A stretch of 64,000 bases of DNA from assembly GCA_001464585.1 (NCBI GenBank), contig LNFF01000015.1, forward strand, positions 1-64,000, in the 5' to 3' direction. The translations under genes were made by a program, and so were the position numbers. The notes below the pieces were generated by a model. The model did not search any database, had not been told where the DNA came from, and worked only from the letters and a program-made list of their open reading frames with translations. Positions 45,770 to 55,022 of the stretch are shown in pieces; the stretch's first letter is position 1, and every line of letters starts with the position of its first letter. Source of the stretch: Gammaproteobacteria bacterium Ga0077554. GTDB lineage: Bacteria > Pseudomonadota > Gammaproteobacteria > Ga0077554 > Ga007554.

Positions 45770-46538
45770 AACTGGCTGGACGCGCCAGCAACTGTTAGTG
45801 GCATTCAATCTATATTGCCAAATGCCATTTGGGAAAATACACTTCAGTAACCCAGAGATCATTAAATATGCGGAGCTGATCGGTAGAACACCGTCAGCAC
45901 TGGCGATGAAGTTGAGCAACATCGCCAGCCTTGATCCGGCAATAACCTCAACGGGACGCAAGGGGTTGGAAGGCGCTTCAGCCGCTGATAAAGCGATGTG
46001 GAAAGAAATGCAGGCAGATTGGGAACACTTCGCCATCGAGGCACAGTACGCCGCAACTACTTTTGGAGCTACCACTGAATTTGGAACTGCTACTGACGAC
46101 ATGTCCATGCCGGGTGAGATCGTCGATTACACGGGAAGCAATAAAATAGTTCAGACAACAACTCGTATTGGTCAGATTTTTTTCCGGCGGTCCGTACTTA
46201 GTGCTTACAATTATCAGTGCTGCATTACTGGTCTATCCGTACCCAAACTGTTGGTTGCAAGCCACATCATACCTTGGCGTGTTGACGCGGCAAACCGGCT
46301 CAATCCTAGAAACGGCCTGTGCTTGTCGATGTTGCATGACAAAGCATTTGATGCCGGGATTATCGCGATAAGGGAAGATATGACTGTCAGTGTTTCCCGG
46401 AAACACGCAACCAATGCAGATCATTTTTTCAACTCGGCGTTGTTAGCCTACGATGGTAAGTCGATAGCATTACCAGAAAAATTTTGTCCGTTTTCAGAAT
46501 TTCTAGCTTACCATCGACAACACATTTTCGAGGCGTAG
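45759..46538 (+). CDS. HNH endonuclease
   Basis: It is a 259-residue nuclease (263 if the in-frame ATG at 45747 is used; the GGGGAAG site favours 45759). The HNH core is CCITG...ASHIIPW...NPRNGLCLSMLHDKAF, with His169, Asn185 and His193. The N-terminal 140 residues resemble the DNA-recognition part of other HNH restriction proteins but are not recognised. It overlaps the methyltransferase gene by 11 bases, so they are cotranscribed and coupled. It is a candidate restriction partner. Confidence 0.88.
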   Translation: MSARTGWTRQQLLVAFNLYCQMPFGKIHFSNPEIIKYAELIGRTPSALAMKLSNIASLDPAITSTGRKGLEGASAADKAMWKEMQADWEHFAIEAQYAATTFGATTEFGTATDDMSMPGEIVDYTGSNKIVQTTTRIGQIFFRRSVLSAYNYQCCITGLSVPKLLVASHIIPWRVDAANRLNPRNGLCLSMLHDKAFDAGIIAIREDMTVSVSRKHATNADHFFNSALLAYDGKSIALPEKFCPFSEFLAYHRQHIFEA

Positions 46539-46547
46539 GGATCAATT

Positions 46548-46865
46548 ATGAATGTGCGATTTGAATATCTTTATCGAGATGCAGGCAATTTCAAAAATTG
46601 GGGTGAAGTCGTGTTTTCCAATCCCCGCAACATCAATGTTGACCTTGTTGCGGCAATGGCAGAAAAAGTTCTTATCGACCACGCCTACTTTGTAGCATCC
46701 AAGGCCGACGTTCCTGATCTGCACTTTGCGAAACATGATGAGGAGCTCGACCACGGTTGGCACGAAGTTCATGCTTTCCAATTCACGGATGACGCGCCGA
46801 ACGATGTGCAAGGACGAGATATCGAAGGATTCATCGAATCGCTTCAGTGCGCGTCGCGGGTATAA
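46548..46865 (+). CDS. Small unknown protein in the restriction island
   Basis: A protein of 105 residues with a good AGGGATCAATT ribosome site and no recognised domain. It contains ELDHGWHEVHAFQFTDDAP and many acidic residues. It lies between two nuclease genes with close spacing (9 bases before, 27 after), so it probably belongs to the module. A role as regulator or accessory protein is only a guess. Confidence 0.75.
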   Translation: MNVRFEYLYRDAGNFKNWGEVVFSNPRNINVDLVAAMAEKVLIDHAYFVASKADVPDLHFAKHDEELDHGWHEVHAFQFTDDAPNDVQGRDIEGFIESLQCASRV

Positions 46866-46892
46866 AGAACAGAACAGGATTGTATCGAATTT

Positions 46893-47624
46893 GTGTCACG
46901 CTTCATCCTCGACAGTATTGGCGTTGTTGTTGAAACGACCGAAGAGACATACCTTGATGAAATGCTCACCAAGTTCAATGGCGGTTTCCCAACAACAAGG
47001 CTGTTTTCCTCTTATGCACGCTCTACGCTGAAGGACATTGAGCCTCAGGATGGGCCTGACGATGTGCTGATGGCGTGGATGGAGCGGGAAGAAATTCTGT
47101 TCCGCACGCTTGAACGGCACATGCTGGCAGATCGTCTTGTAAAAGGGTTTGATGGAGATGTGGACAGCTTTATCTCTTTGTCCCTTTCTGTTCAGAACCG
47201 CCGGAAGAGCCGTGTTGGCCTTGCACTGTATAACCATCTTGAAGAGCTGTTTACCGGGTGTGGAGTTCGTTACTCGCGCACAGCGGTAACAGAAAACAGA
47301 TCAAAGCCTGATTTTATTTTTCCCGGACAGGCGGAATATCATGATCCATTATTCAATCCCCTGAACCTCACTATGCTTGGCGTGAAGTCCACCTGCAAGG
47401 ACCGCTGGCGACAGGTACTGGCTGAAGCTGACCGCATTGAAAAAAAGCATCTCCTGACCCTGGAGGCGGCGATCAGTAATAACCAGACCGATGAAATGAA
47501 GGCTAAAAATCTCCAACTGGTTTTGCCTCGCCGATTGCACTCGACGTATTCGGATACACAACAGGCATGGCTTATGGATTTGGCTTCGTTCACTGCCTTG
47601 ATAGCTGAGCGGCAAAGTGTATAG
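46893..47624 (+). CDS. EcoRII-like type II restriction endonuclease, catalytic domain only
   Basis: The protein is 243 residues from a GTG. About 105-240 matches the EcoRII C-terminal catalytic domain: SKPDFIFPGQAEYHD (137-151) gives Asp140, and LTMLGVKSTCKDRWRQVLAE (159-178) gives Lys165, Lys169 and Arg171. EcoRII itself is about 404 residues with an N-terminal effector-DNA-binding domain, which is missing or replaced here by a 100-residue unknown region. Cutting at CCWGG-type sites, and protection by the neighbouring methyltransferase, is inferred. Confidence 0.9.
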   Translation: MSRFILDSIGVVVETTEETYLDEMLTKFNGGFPTTRLFSSYARSTLKDIEPQDGPDDVLMAWMEREEILFRTLERHMLADRLVKGFDGDVDSFISLSLSVQNRRKSRVGLALYNHLEELFTGCGVRYSRTAVTENRSKPDFIFPGQAEYHDPLFNPLNLTMLGVKSTCKDRWRQVLAEADRIEKKHLLTLEAAISNNQTDEMKAKNLQLVLPRRLHSTYSDTQQAWLMDLASFTALIAERQSV

Positions 47625-47635
47625 GCATAAAAAAT

Positions 47636-49087
47636 TTATTTCCGCCAGAACGCCGGGCTGAGTATCACTAACAGCGTAAACACTTCCAGCCGGCCCAGCA
47701 GCATGGCGAAGCTGAGAATCCAGATGCCGGTGTCGCTTACTGCGACGAAGGTGGTGGCAACCACGCCCAGGCCGGGGCCGCCGAGGTTCAGGCAGGTGGC
47801 GACGCCGGAAAATGCCGCTACCATGTCCAGTCCGGTTGCCATCAGTGCCAGTGATAATACGACGAAGCTGGTGATGTACAGGGCAGAAAATCCCCATACC
47901 GCTTCCACGACCCGATCAGGCAATGAACGCTCGCCGATTTTTACCGGAATAATCGCGTTGGGATGTATCAGGCGTTTGATTTCACGCAGGCCTTGCTTGT
48001 AGAGCAGCAGGATGCGCACGACTTTCATACCGCCTGCCGTGGATCCAGCGCAGCCGCCAATAAAGCCGATGGTGATTAACAGCGGTGGCAGGAACAAGGG
48101 CCACACGGAAAAATCAGCGGTGAGAAATCCGGTGCTGGTGATCATGGTAACGACCTGAAATGCGCCGTAACGTAGCGCGTCCCAGAAATTCGGGTAACGT
48201 CCTGTAATCAATAACACCGCCGTGGTGATGGCAATAACAGCCGCGACAATGGTAAAAAATCCGCGCACTTCTGCGTCATGCCAATAGAGCTTTATATCAA
48301 GCTGTCGCCACGCCATAAAGTGAATAGCAAAATTAATGCTGCCCAATAACATGAAGACCATGGCGATGATGTCAATCACGGCATTGTTGAAATGACCCAT
48401 GCTGGCATCGTGCGTGGAAAAACCGCCGGTGGAAACGGTGGCAAAACTGTGGCCAATCGCATCGAACAGGCTCATGCCTGCCAACCAATAGGCGGCTGCG
48501 CAAGCGATGGTGAGTCCCAGGTAGATATACCATAAGGCACGTGCTGTTTCGGTGATGCGGGGCGTGAGTTTAGTGTCTTTCATCGGGCCGGGGGTTTCAG
48601 CACGATAGAGCTGCATGCCACCAATGCCGAGCATGGGGAAAATCGCCACGGCTAACACGACGATTCCCATGCCGCCGAGGAATTGCAATTGTTGCCGATA
48701 ATACAAAATGGATTGCGGCAACTGATCCAGGCCGACGATGACCGTGGCGCCGGTAGTAGTAAAACCGGATACGGATTCAAACACCGCCCTGGTAAAGGAC
48801 ATGTGCGGATGTTCCGCCAGCATAAAAGGCAGGGCGCTGACCATGCTCAATGCGGTCCAGAACAATACCACCACCACGAAACCATCACGCAGGCGCAATT
48901 CTTTATGGTAGGTGCGTGCAGGCAGCCAGCAAAACAGGCCAGCAAGAAAGGTTAGTGCAAAAGCCATAAAAAATGCGTTTTGTGTGTTGTCGGCATACCA
49001 GTAAGAAACACCTACGGGCGGCAACATGGTAACGCTGAACAGCATCAGCAGTAAACCAAGAATGCGTTGGATGGCGGTAAGTTGCAT
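47636..49087 (-). CDS. trkH: Potassium uptake protein TrkH
   Basis: TrkH is the membrane channel of the Trk potassium system. It is 483 residues. Four selectivity-filter loops are visible, each with a key glycine: SGFTTTGATV, VSTGGFSTHDA, TSTGFLTADFS and GGCAGSTAGGMKVVR. It follows trkA by 33 bases on the same strand, so the channel and its gating subunit are made together. The 3' end converges with the restriction island, 11 bases apart. Confidence 0.95.
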   Translation of the reverse strand: MQLTAIQRILGLLLMLFSVTMLPPVGVSYWYADNTQNAFFMAFALTFLAGLFCWLPARTYHKELRLRDGFVVVVLFWTALSMVSALPFMLAEHPHMSFTRAVFESVSGFTTTGATVIVGLDQLPQSILYYRQQLQFLGGMGIVVLAVAIFPMLGIGGMQLYRAETPGPMKDTKLTPRITETARALWYIYLGLTIACAAAYWLAGMSLFDAIGHSFATVSTGGFSTHDASMGHFNNAVIDIIAMVFMLLGSINFAIHFMAWRQLDIKLYWHDAEVRGFFTIVAAVIAITTAVLLITGRYPNFWDALRYGAFQVVTMITSTGFLTADFSVWPLFLPPLLITIGFIGGCAGSTAGGMKVVRILLLYKQGLREIKRLIHPNAIIPVKIGERSLPDRVVEAVWGFSALYITSFVVLSLALMATGLDMVAAFSGVATCLNLGGPGLGVVATTFVAVSDTGIWILSFAMLLGRLEVFTLLVILSPAFWRK

Positions 49088-49120
49088 TTGCAGGAGAGGG
49101 TCTCGGTCGCCGTTTTAAGT

Positions 49121-50494
49121 TTAAAGAAATGTTGCGCTGACCTGAAACAAGCGCTCCACGTCTCTGATGCGGCTTCTGTCGACCAGGAACAGAATCACAT
49201 GATCTTCCGCTTCGATTACTGTGTCATGATGCGCAATAAGCACCTCGTCATGACGCACAATCGCGCCGATGTTGGTACCGGGCGGTAATTTAATGTCTTG
49301 AATGGCGCGGCCTACAACTTTGGAAGACTTGCGGTCACCGTGTGCGATAGCCTCGATGGCTTCCGCCGCGCCACGCCGCAACGAATGCACCACGGCCACG
49401 TCGCCGCGCCGCACATGGGCGAGCAGACTGCCAATCATGGCTTGATGGGGCGATATGGCGATATCAATCGTGCCACTTTCTACCAGATCAACATAAGCCG
49501 AGCGGTTAATCAACGCCATTACTTTGCGCGCACCCAGACGTTTGGCGAGCATGCCAGAGAGAATGTTGTCTTCATCGTCATTGGTGAGCGCACAAAATAC
49601 GTCAGTAGCTTCAATATTTTCTTCCTTCAATAAATCTTCGTCAGTAGCATCACCCAGCAATACCGTGGCTTTTTTTAGTTCTTCTGACAGAAGCCGGGCG
49701 CGTTGCGGATTGTGTTCAATGACCTTAACCTGATAATCATTTTCCAGGGCTTTGGCGAGGCGTTTGCCGATGTTGCCGCCGCCGGCGATCATGATGCGTT
49801 TGAAGGGCTGATCGAGGCGACGCAGTTCACCCATCACCGCGCGGATGTCTTTTTTCGCGGCGATGAAAAATACTTCATCGTCGACCTCAATGACAGTATT
49901 CCCTTCGGGAATGATCGGCTTATCACGGCGAAAAATTGCGGCAACGCGCGTCTGGATGCCGGGCATATGTTCGCGCAGCGCGCGTAGCTCCCGTCCCAGC
50001 AAAAGGCCGCCGTAATGAACGCGCACGGCGACCAGGCGTACTTTGCCATGCGCAAAGTCCAGCACTTGCAATGCGCCAGGGTATTCAATGAGCCGTTGGA
50101 TATAATCTGTGACGGCTTGGTCGGGGCTGATCAGTACGTTTACTGGAAAAGCCCCTTCCTTGAATAGCTGAGGAAAATTCAGGTATTCGGTGGAGCGTAC
50201 GCGTGCGATTTTGGTGGGCGTGTGGAACAGCACATGTGCGATCTGGCACGCTACCATATTGGTCTCGTCACTGTTGGTGACGGCCAGGATCATGTCGGCA
50301 TCTTCCGCGCCAGCGCTTTTCAGCACTTCTGGATGGGAGGCCTGGCCGCAGATGGTGCGCAAGTCGAGACGATCCTGCAAATTTTGCAGGCATTCCATGT
50401 CGGTGTCGATCACGGTGATGTCATTGGCCTCGCTGACCAGATTAGCGGCCACTGAAGAACCCACTTGTCCGGCGCCAAGGATAATTATTTTCAT
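49121..50494 (-). CDS. trkA: Trk potassium system NAD-binding protein TrkA
   Basis: TrkA gates TrkH by binding NAD(H) and nucleotides in the cytoplasm. It is 457 residues with two RCK domains. The first Rossmann loop is [12 protein letters not shown] (5-16) and the second [16 protein letters not shown] (about 234-249). It lies between ntrX and trkH on the minus strand. Confidence 0.95.
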   Translation of the reverse strand: MKIIILGAGQVGSSVAANLVSEANDITVIDTDMECLQNLQDRLDLRTICGQASHPEVLKSAGAEDADMILAVTNSDETNMVACQIAHVLFHTPTKIARVRSTEYLNFPQLFKEGAFPVNVLISPDQAVTDYIQRLIEYPGALQVLDFAHGKVRLVAVRVHYGGLLLGRELRALREHMPGIQTRVAAIFRRDKPIIPEGNTVIEVDDEVFFIAAKKDIRAVMGELRRLDQPFKRIMIAGGGNIGKRLAKALENDYQVKVIEHNPQRARLLSEELKKATVLLGDATDEDLLKEENIEATDVFCALTNDDEDNILSGMLAKRLGARKVMALINRSAYVDLVESGTIDIAISPHQAMIGSLLAHVRRGDVAVVHSLRRGAAEAIEAIAHGDRKSSKVVGRAIQDIKLPPGTNIGAIVRHDEVLIAHHDTVIEAEDHVILFLVDRSRIRDVERLFQVSATFL

Positions 50495-50592
50495 TTTAGA
50501 TGATCCTTTAGATCATGGCCTGATAAGGGAGCCTGTGATTAAGTCTGGTGATTGAATCAGGACTTCATCCGATGCGCTGGCGCAGAATTTTA

Positions 50593-52053
50593 TCACTGAT
50601 CGAGTGTTTCAGGTACGCCCCCTACATTAATTCCCAGGGCGCGCATTTTTCGGTATAAATGGGTGCGTTCCATGCCTGCCAATTTAGCGACCTTGCTGAT
50701 ATTGCCCCCCGTCTCCAGTAGCTGATATTCCAGGTAGGCTTTTTCGAACTGGTCACGCGCCTCTCTCAGCGGTAAATCAAAAGCCCGTGGGGAGAGCGAA
50801 GCGAGGGGGGCGAAGCCGGTCCGCGTTGGGCTATACCGTTCGGCACTGTCACCCAAGGCGGTTTCCACTTCTGCCACGCCGACCTCCGCATCGCTGCCCA
50901 AAATCAATAGACGCTGAACCAAATTCTTGATTTCTCTTATATTTCCGGGCCAAGCATGATTGCGTAAACGGTTTTGCGCCGCCAGGGAAAAATTACGGTA
51001 GGGCAAATTTTCCTGCCGTACAAAAATATCCGTATAGTAGCTAATCAAGTCCGGCACATCTTCGCAATGTTCCCGCAAGGAAGGTATGCGTAATGGTAAC
51101 ACGTTAAGCTGGTAATAGAGGTCTTCACGGAAGCGTTTGGCCTGGACTTCCACAGCCAGATCATGGCGGGTGGCGGCGATAATGCGCGCATCCAGCTTGA
51201 CGGGTTCATTGCCATCCATTCTTAAAAAAGAACCGTTGCGCAGGGCGCGCGCCAAGCGTCCCTGCACGGATGAATCCATATCGCCAACTTCATCCAGAAA
51301 TAGCGTGCCGCCATTGGCCTGCTCTAGCTGTCCGTAGTGAATTTTACCGTCTTTTTCGCCACCAAAAAAATTGAGGGCGCTGTGATTAAGGGCGCTGGGA
51401 TGGGTGGCATTGGGGTTGTCGCCCCCGCCTTTATTGTGAGAGGTATGGTTAACGGCCATGCTGACATCAATAAAAGAATTGTGGCGTCGTGGGCTACAGT
51501 TATGCAAGTAACGGGCGAATAATTTTTTACCGGCTCCCGCCTCGCCAGCAATCAATACGGGAGCTTCATGTTGCGCGATCTTTTTTACCTGTTCGCGTAA
51601 TGCCTGCATTACTATACTGCGGCCGATAGGCTCCTCAAGCGTAACGCCATGGGCGCGCAGGCCGAGATTTTCGCGCTGCAACTTGTCGGCCTCAAGCGCA
51701 CGTTTTACGGTAACCAGCAGTTTGGCCATCGACAAAGGTTTTTCCAGAAAATCGTAAGCGCCCAGCCGGGTTGCTTCGACGGCAGTTTCCACCGTCGCAT
51801 GACCAGACATCATGATGACGGGGGACATGACCCCACCTTCATTGGCCCATTCTTTCAAAAGCGAAATACCATCAATGTCGGGCATCCAGATATCGAGCAA
51901 TATTAAATCAGGACGCCGTTCACGCCGTGCGCGCTGTGCCGCCGCACCGTTTTCTGCAGTGGACACCTTGTATCCCTCGTCTTGCAGAATTTCCTTGATC
52001 AGCTCGCGTATATCACGCTCATCGTCTACAACAAGAATGTAAGCGGTGTTCAT
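50593..52053 (-). CDS. ntrX: NtrX-type response regulator
   Basis: NtrX pairs with NtrY, often in nitrogen or redox control. It is 486 residues: receiver domain with Asp54 (LILLDIWMPD) and Lys105, then a sigma-54 AAA domain with Walker A GEAGAGKK (170-177) and Walker B GGTLFLDEVGDM (248-259), and a Fis-type HTH near the end (GNISKVAKLAGMERTHLYRK). The GAFTGA loop expected near 232-240 is absent, and an Asn-rich insert sits at 204-226. It may therefore not activate sigma-54. Confidence 0.92.
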   Translation of the reverse strand: MNTAYILVVDDERDIRELIKEILQDEGYKVSTAENGAAAQRARRERRPDLILLDIWMPDIDGISLLKEWANEGGVMSPVIMMSGHATVETAVEATRLGAYDFLEKPLSMAKLLVTVKRALEADKLQRENLGLRAHGVTLEEPIGRSIVMQALREQVKKIAQHEAPVLIAGEAGAGKKLFARYLHNCSPRRHNSFIDVSMAVNHTSHNKGGGDNPNATHPSALNHSALNFFGGEKDGKIHYGQLEQANGGTLFLDEVGDMDSSVQGRLARALRNGSFLRMDGNEPVKLDARIIAATRHDLAVEVQAKRFREDLYYQLNVLPLRIPSLREHCEDVPDLISYYTDIFVRQENLPYRNFSLAAQNRLRNHAWPGNIREIKNLVQRLLILGSDAEVGVAEVETALGDSAERYSPTRTGFAPLASLSPRAFDLPLREARDQFEKAYLEYQLLETGGNISKVAKLAGMERTHLYRKMRALGINVGGVPETLDQ

Positions 52054-52092
52054 GTGCGGTTGCTCCGTAAGCCGTTAAAAATTGTAAAGTTC

Positions 52093-54405
52093 TTATTCGG
52101 GTGCTGAGCTATCGGTTGCCGACGCAGGCATCGTGCCCAAGCTGTGTGACAGCGGCAAGCGCACGCTCACACAGGCGCCCCCCTCAGGATTATTTTCCGC
52201 TTTCACTACACCCCCATGCTCTTCCACAATCTTTTTTACAATGGCCAAGCCTAATCCGCTACCCTTGGATTTTCGGGTGACGCCGGGTTCGAAAAGTGTG
52301 CCAAGTATATCGATCGGAATGCCTGGCCCATTATCGCGGACAGTAAGTTCTATGCCGTTAAAGTCGGTATCATGTACCCAGCGCGTGGTAATAATAATAC
52401 AGCATCCCGCGTTTTCGTGTAGAGCGTCAAGGGCGTTTTTCAATAAATTATGCAGCAATTGGCGAAAGCGCCCTGTGTCCGCTTCAATAGTGGGTAGTTG
52501 CTGGTCCAGCTCGGTGAGTAACTGAATTTTCGGGTCATGACCACGGTACAGATCCAGCACATCTTCGATTAAAATATTAATGTTCAGCGGCTGCAGCACC
52601 AATTTTGGCGCACGCGCATAATCTGAAAAAGCTTTTACCATTTCTTTCATGGCGCCCACTTGCTGAATAATGGTATGCGTGGCCCGGTCCAGCACATGGG
52701 CATCTTCTTCGTTGCCGGTGTAAGCCACAATAGTGTCCAGATATTTATACCGCAAACGCTCGGCAGAGAGCTGGATGGGCGTCAGTGGATTCTTGATTTC
52801 ATGAGCCAGGCGCCGCGCCACTTCGCCCCAGGCGGCATCTCGTTGCGCTTGAATGAGCGCGGTAATGTCATCAAATACGGTTACATAACCACTGTCGATA
52901 TGTTCGGTATCGGGTTCGGGCGGTTGCCCGTGTTGTACAGAGGGCCCGTGTTGCACAGGGTGCCCATTTTCAATGTGGGGCAGAGGCGCGCCACGACACA
53001 TCAGAATTTGTCGGCCGCCGCTGCCAAACAGTGCTACTTCTTCGCGCCATTCCTGTGGGGTGCCGGACAAGTGTGGCAAAAGCGCGTCAGCAAAAACCCG
53101 CAGTGGAGGATAATCGTCCCTGATCTGGCGCAAAGTCTTGCCGATGTGCCGGGTGATGTCGCTGCCCAGAATCTGATTCGCCGCGAGGTTCGCAGTACGT
53201 AATACCTGCCGCGCATCGAAAGTGAGTACACCCGATGATAATCGCACCAGCACGGCCTCCAGATAGGCGCGCTGTTGTTCTGCCTGTTGATGGCTGAGTT
53301 GCGCCTCATCACGCGCCAGCGCGATTTTTTTTGTCATATCATTGAAAGATGTGACGAGAAAACTTAACTCATCATGGGCAGGTAATGAGGGCAGTTGCTG
53401 GTCATAATTTCCGGCGGCGACGGCGCGGGTGCCAATCGCCAGAACACGCACCGGCTCAGTCAGGCGGCGCGCTGAAAACAGCGCTGCCCACACGGCCATC
53501 AGCAGGCTGAGCAGCATGACCAGTGAAAGCGTCAGCGTAAAACTGAATTTAAGTGGTTCGCGTAAATAATCCAATTCCTGATATTTTGCATACGCGGTTT
53601 GCACGCCTTCGGCGAGTGTATTCATATTGCTGGCGACCGGAAACAGCGCCTGAAGTGCTTGGGATGCATCGCTGAGGGTGGTGCCGTGCACATTAACAAT
53701 CACGCGTACATAGAGCCCGGTGTCACGGATTGGATCAAGCCCTACATGTGTCAACCCTTGCCGCAGACTTAATAATATCGATTCGCTGGGTTGCAGGGGC
53801 ACAATCAAGGTAGGGTCATCGCTGCTGAACACAATCACTTGTCCATGCGTGGTCATTAAGGTTAAATCCGATGCCCCGCTGCGATAGCGCAAGGCATCCA
53901 TGCTGGCAAGGGCCTGGGTGGGAGAGAGGCCTTCCAGCTCGCGCGCCATCAGCTCGGTTTGCCGTAACAGATCACGCATGCGGCCATCCAGGGCGATGCG
54001 GCTTAGCTCAAGAGAATCCGTGAGTGCTTTTTCAGTGCGCACGTCAAACCAGCTATCAATGCCGCGTTGTAAAAAATCTACCGAGAAGTAATACACTAAC
54101 GATACCGGCACCACCGACAGAATCACGAATATTGTTACCAGCCGTACGGTGAGACGTGAGCCTACCACCCCTTCACGGTATTGGCGCCGCAGGCGCTGCA
54201 GATTGACGGTAATTAAGCCTACCAGCACCACTAATTCGAGTAGATTGAGAATCAGAAGAAAAGAATAAAGCTGACCAAACTGCGCGGAGTTTTGGGTGGC
54301 GCTGCTCATCAAATAGAGCGATACCAGCAATAGGAAAAATAACGTAATAACCGGGGTAATGCCGGCGCTCAGTCGTCTTAAGGCGCGAGTGACCATATAT
54401 GCCAC
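52093..54405 (-). CDS. ntrY: NtrY-type sensor histidine kinase
   Basis: This is a 770-residue membrane sensor. Hydrophobic spans at the N-terminus and about 287-312 flank a periplasmic region, followed by a HAMP, a PAS region, and HisKA/HATPase domains. RRLAHEIKNPLTPIQLSAER carries the phospho-acceptor His; the N box is LLKNALDAL, and the G boxes are VRDNGPGI and GSGLGLAIVKK. The PAS-linker has a short PVQHGPSVQHG repeat. Its start overlaps the DUF4390 gene by 28 bases. Confidence 0.93.
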   Translation of the reverse strand: MAYMVTRALRRLSAGITPVITLFFLLLVSLYLMSSATQNSAQFGQLYSFLLILNLLELVVLVGLITVNLQRLRRQYREGVVGSRLTVRLVTIFVILSVVPVSLVYYFSVDFLQRGIDSWFDVRTEKALTDSLELSRIALDGRMRDLLRQTELMARELEGLSPTQALASMDALRYRSGASDLTLMTTHGQVIVFSSDDPTLIVPLQPSESILLSLRQGLTHVGLDPIRDTGLYVRVIVNVHGTTLSDASQALQALFPVASNMNTLAEGVQTAYAKYQELDYLREPLKFSFTLTLSLVMLLSLLMAVWAALFSARRLTEPVRVLAIGTRAVAAGNYDQQLPSLPAHDELSFLVTSFNDMTKKIALARDEAQLSHQQAEQQRAYLEAVLVRLSSGVLTFDARQVLRTANLAANQILGSDITRHIGKTLRQIRDDYPPLRVFADALLPHLSGTPQEWREEVALFGSGGRQILMCRGAPLPHIENGHPVQHGPSVQHGQPPEPDTEHIDSGYVTVFDDITALIQAQRDAAWGEVARRLAHEIKNPLTPIQLSAERLRYKYLDTIVAYTGNEEDAHVLDRATHTIIQQVGAMKEMVKAFSDYARAPKLVLQPLNINILIEDVLDLYRGHDPKIQLLTELDQQLPTIEADTGRFRQLLHNLLKNALDALHENAGCCIIITTRWVHDTDFNGIELTVRDNGPGIPIDILGTLFEPGVTRKSKGSGLGLAIVKKIVEEHGGVVKAENNPEGGACVSVRLPLSHSLGTMPASATDSSAPE

Positions 54406-54977
54406 TCGCTGCTCAGGCGCCAGCCTGGGGAAATGTAAGCCAATACACGAATTGGCACGGGTAATGTTTCAAGATCAAGTTTGGTGCGTAACCGCACAAA
54501 GTATTGTTCGTTGGGCAACAGTAACTGTGCATCGAGCATCGGAAAATTTTCAATAACGCTGAGGTGGTCGAGCGCTGTTTTTAATGTGGGAAAACTGGTG
54601 TGAACCCCGGTGTTGAGGTTTTTAACCAGGTATTGCTGGGTGAGTGCATGATAAGAAAGTTGATAGCTCTGCCCAATGCTGGCGATTTTTTCTGCCCACA
54701 AATATTCCCGCTGACGGAGCACTTCGATGTTTAAGGTGATCGTCAGTGGTATGCCTTTTTGCAGCGCGCCGAGCGCTTCTTCACTGAGTTGATAAGAGAG
54801 GCGCGTATTCAGGCGGTACACTTTATCAACCAGTGTGGTTTCCGCGCCACGCACTATGAACTCGCCGTCGGATTCCTCCGCCCAGGCAAGGCCAAAATAT
54901 AAAAAGCATACCAAAAATAATATTAATGGCATTATTTTATGGTGGGCATATACTGAATCGGGATGCCATTTTTTCAT
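54378..54977 (-). CDS. DUF4390 domain protein with signal peptide
   Basis: It has 199 residues from ATG 54977 (a GTG at 54995 is possible). The N-terminal hydrophobic segment MPLILFLVCFLYFGLAWA is a signal peptide or anchor, ending near AWA-EE. The rest, including TLVDKVYRLNTRLSYQLSEE and LTKTL-like LKTALDHLSVIENFPMLDA, is DUF4390. It is predicted periplasmic and usually found beside ntrY. Function unknown; an input role for NtrY is a guess from context. Confidence 0.85.
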   Translation of the reverse strand: MKKWHPDSVYAHHKIMPLILFLVCFLYFGLAWAEESDGEFIVRGAETTLVDKVYRLNTRLSYQLSEEALGALQKGIPLTITLNIEVLRQREYLWAEKIASIGQSYQLSYHALTQQYLVKNLNTGVHTSFPTLKTALDHLSVIENFPMLDAQLLLPNEQYFVRLRTKLDLETLPVPIRVLAYISPGWRLSSEWHIWSLAP

Positions 54978-55022
54978 GGTCTCAGTAATCAACACGTAGC
55001 GGAAGCGCTACCCTTCATTCCA

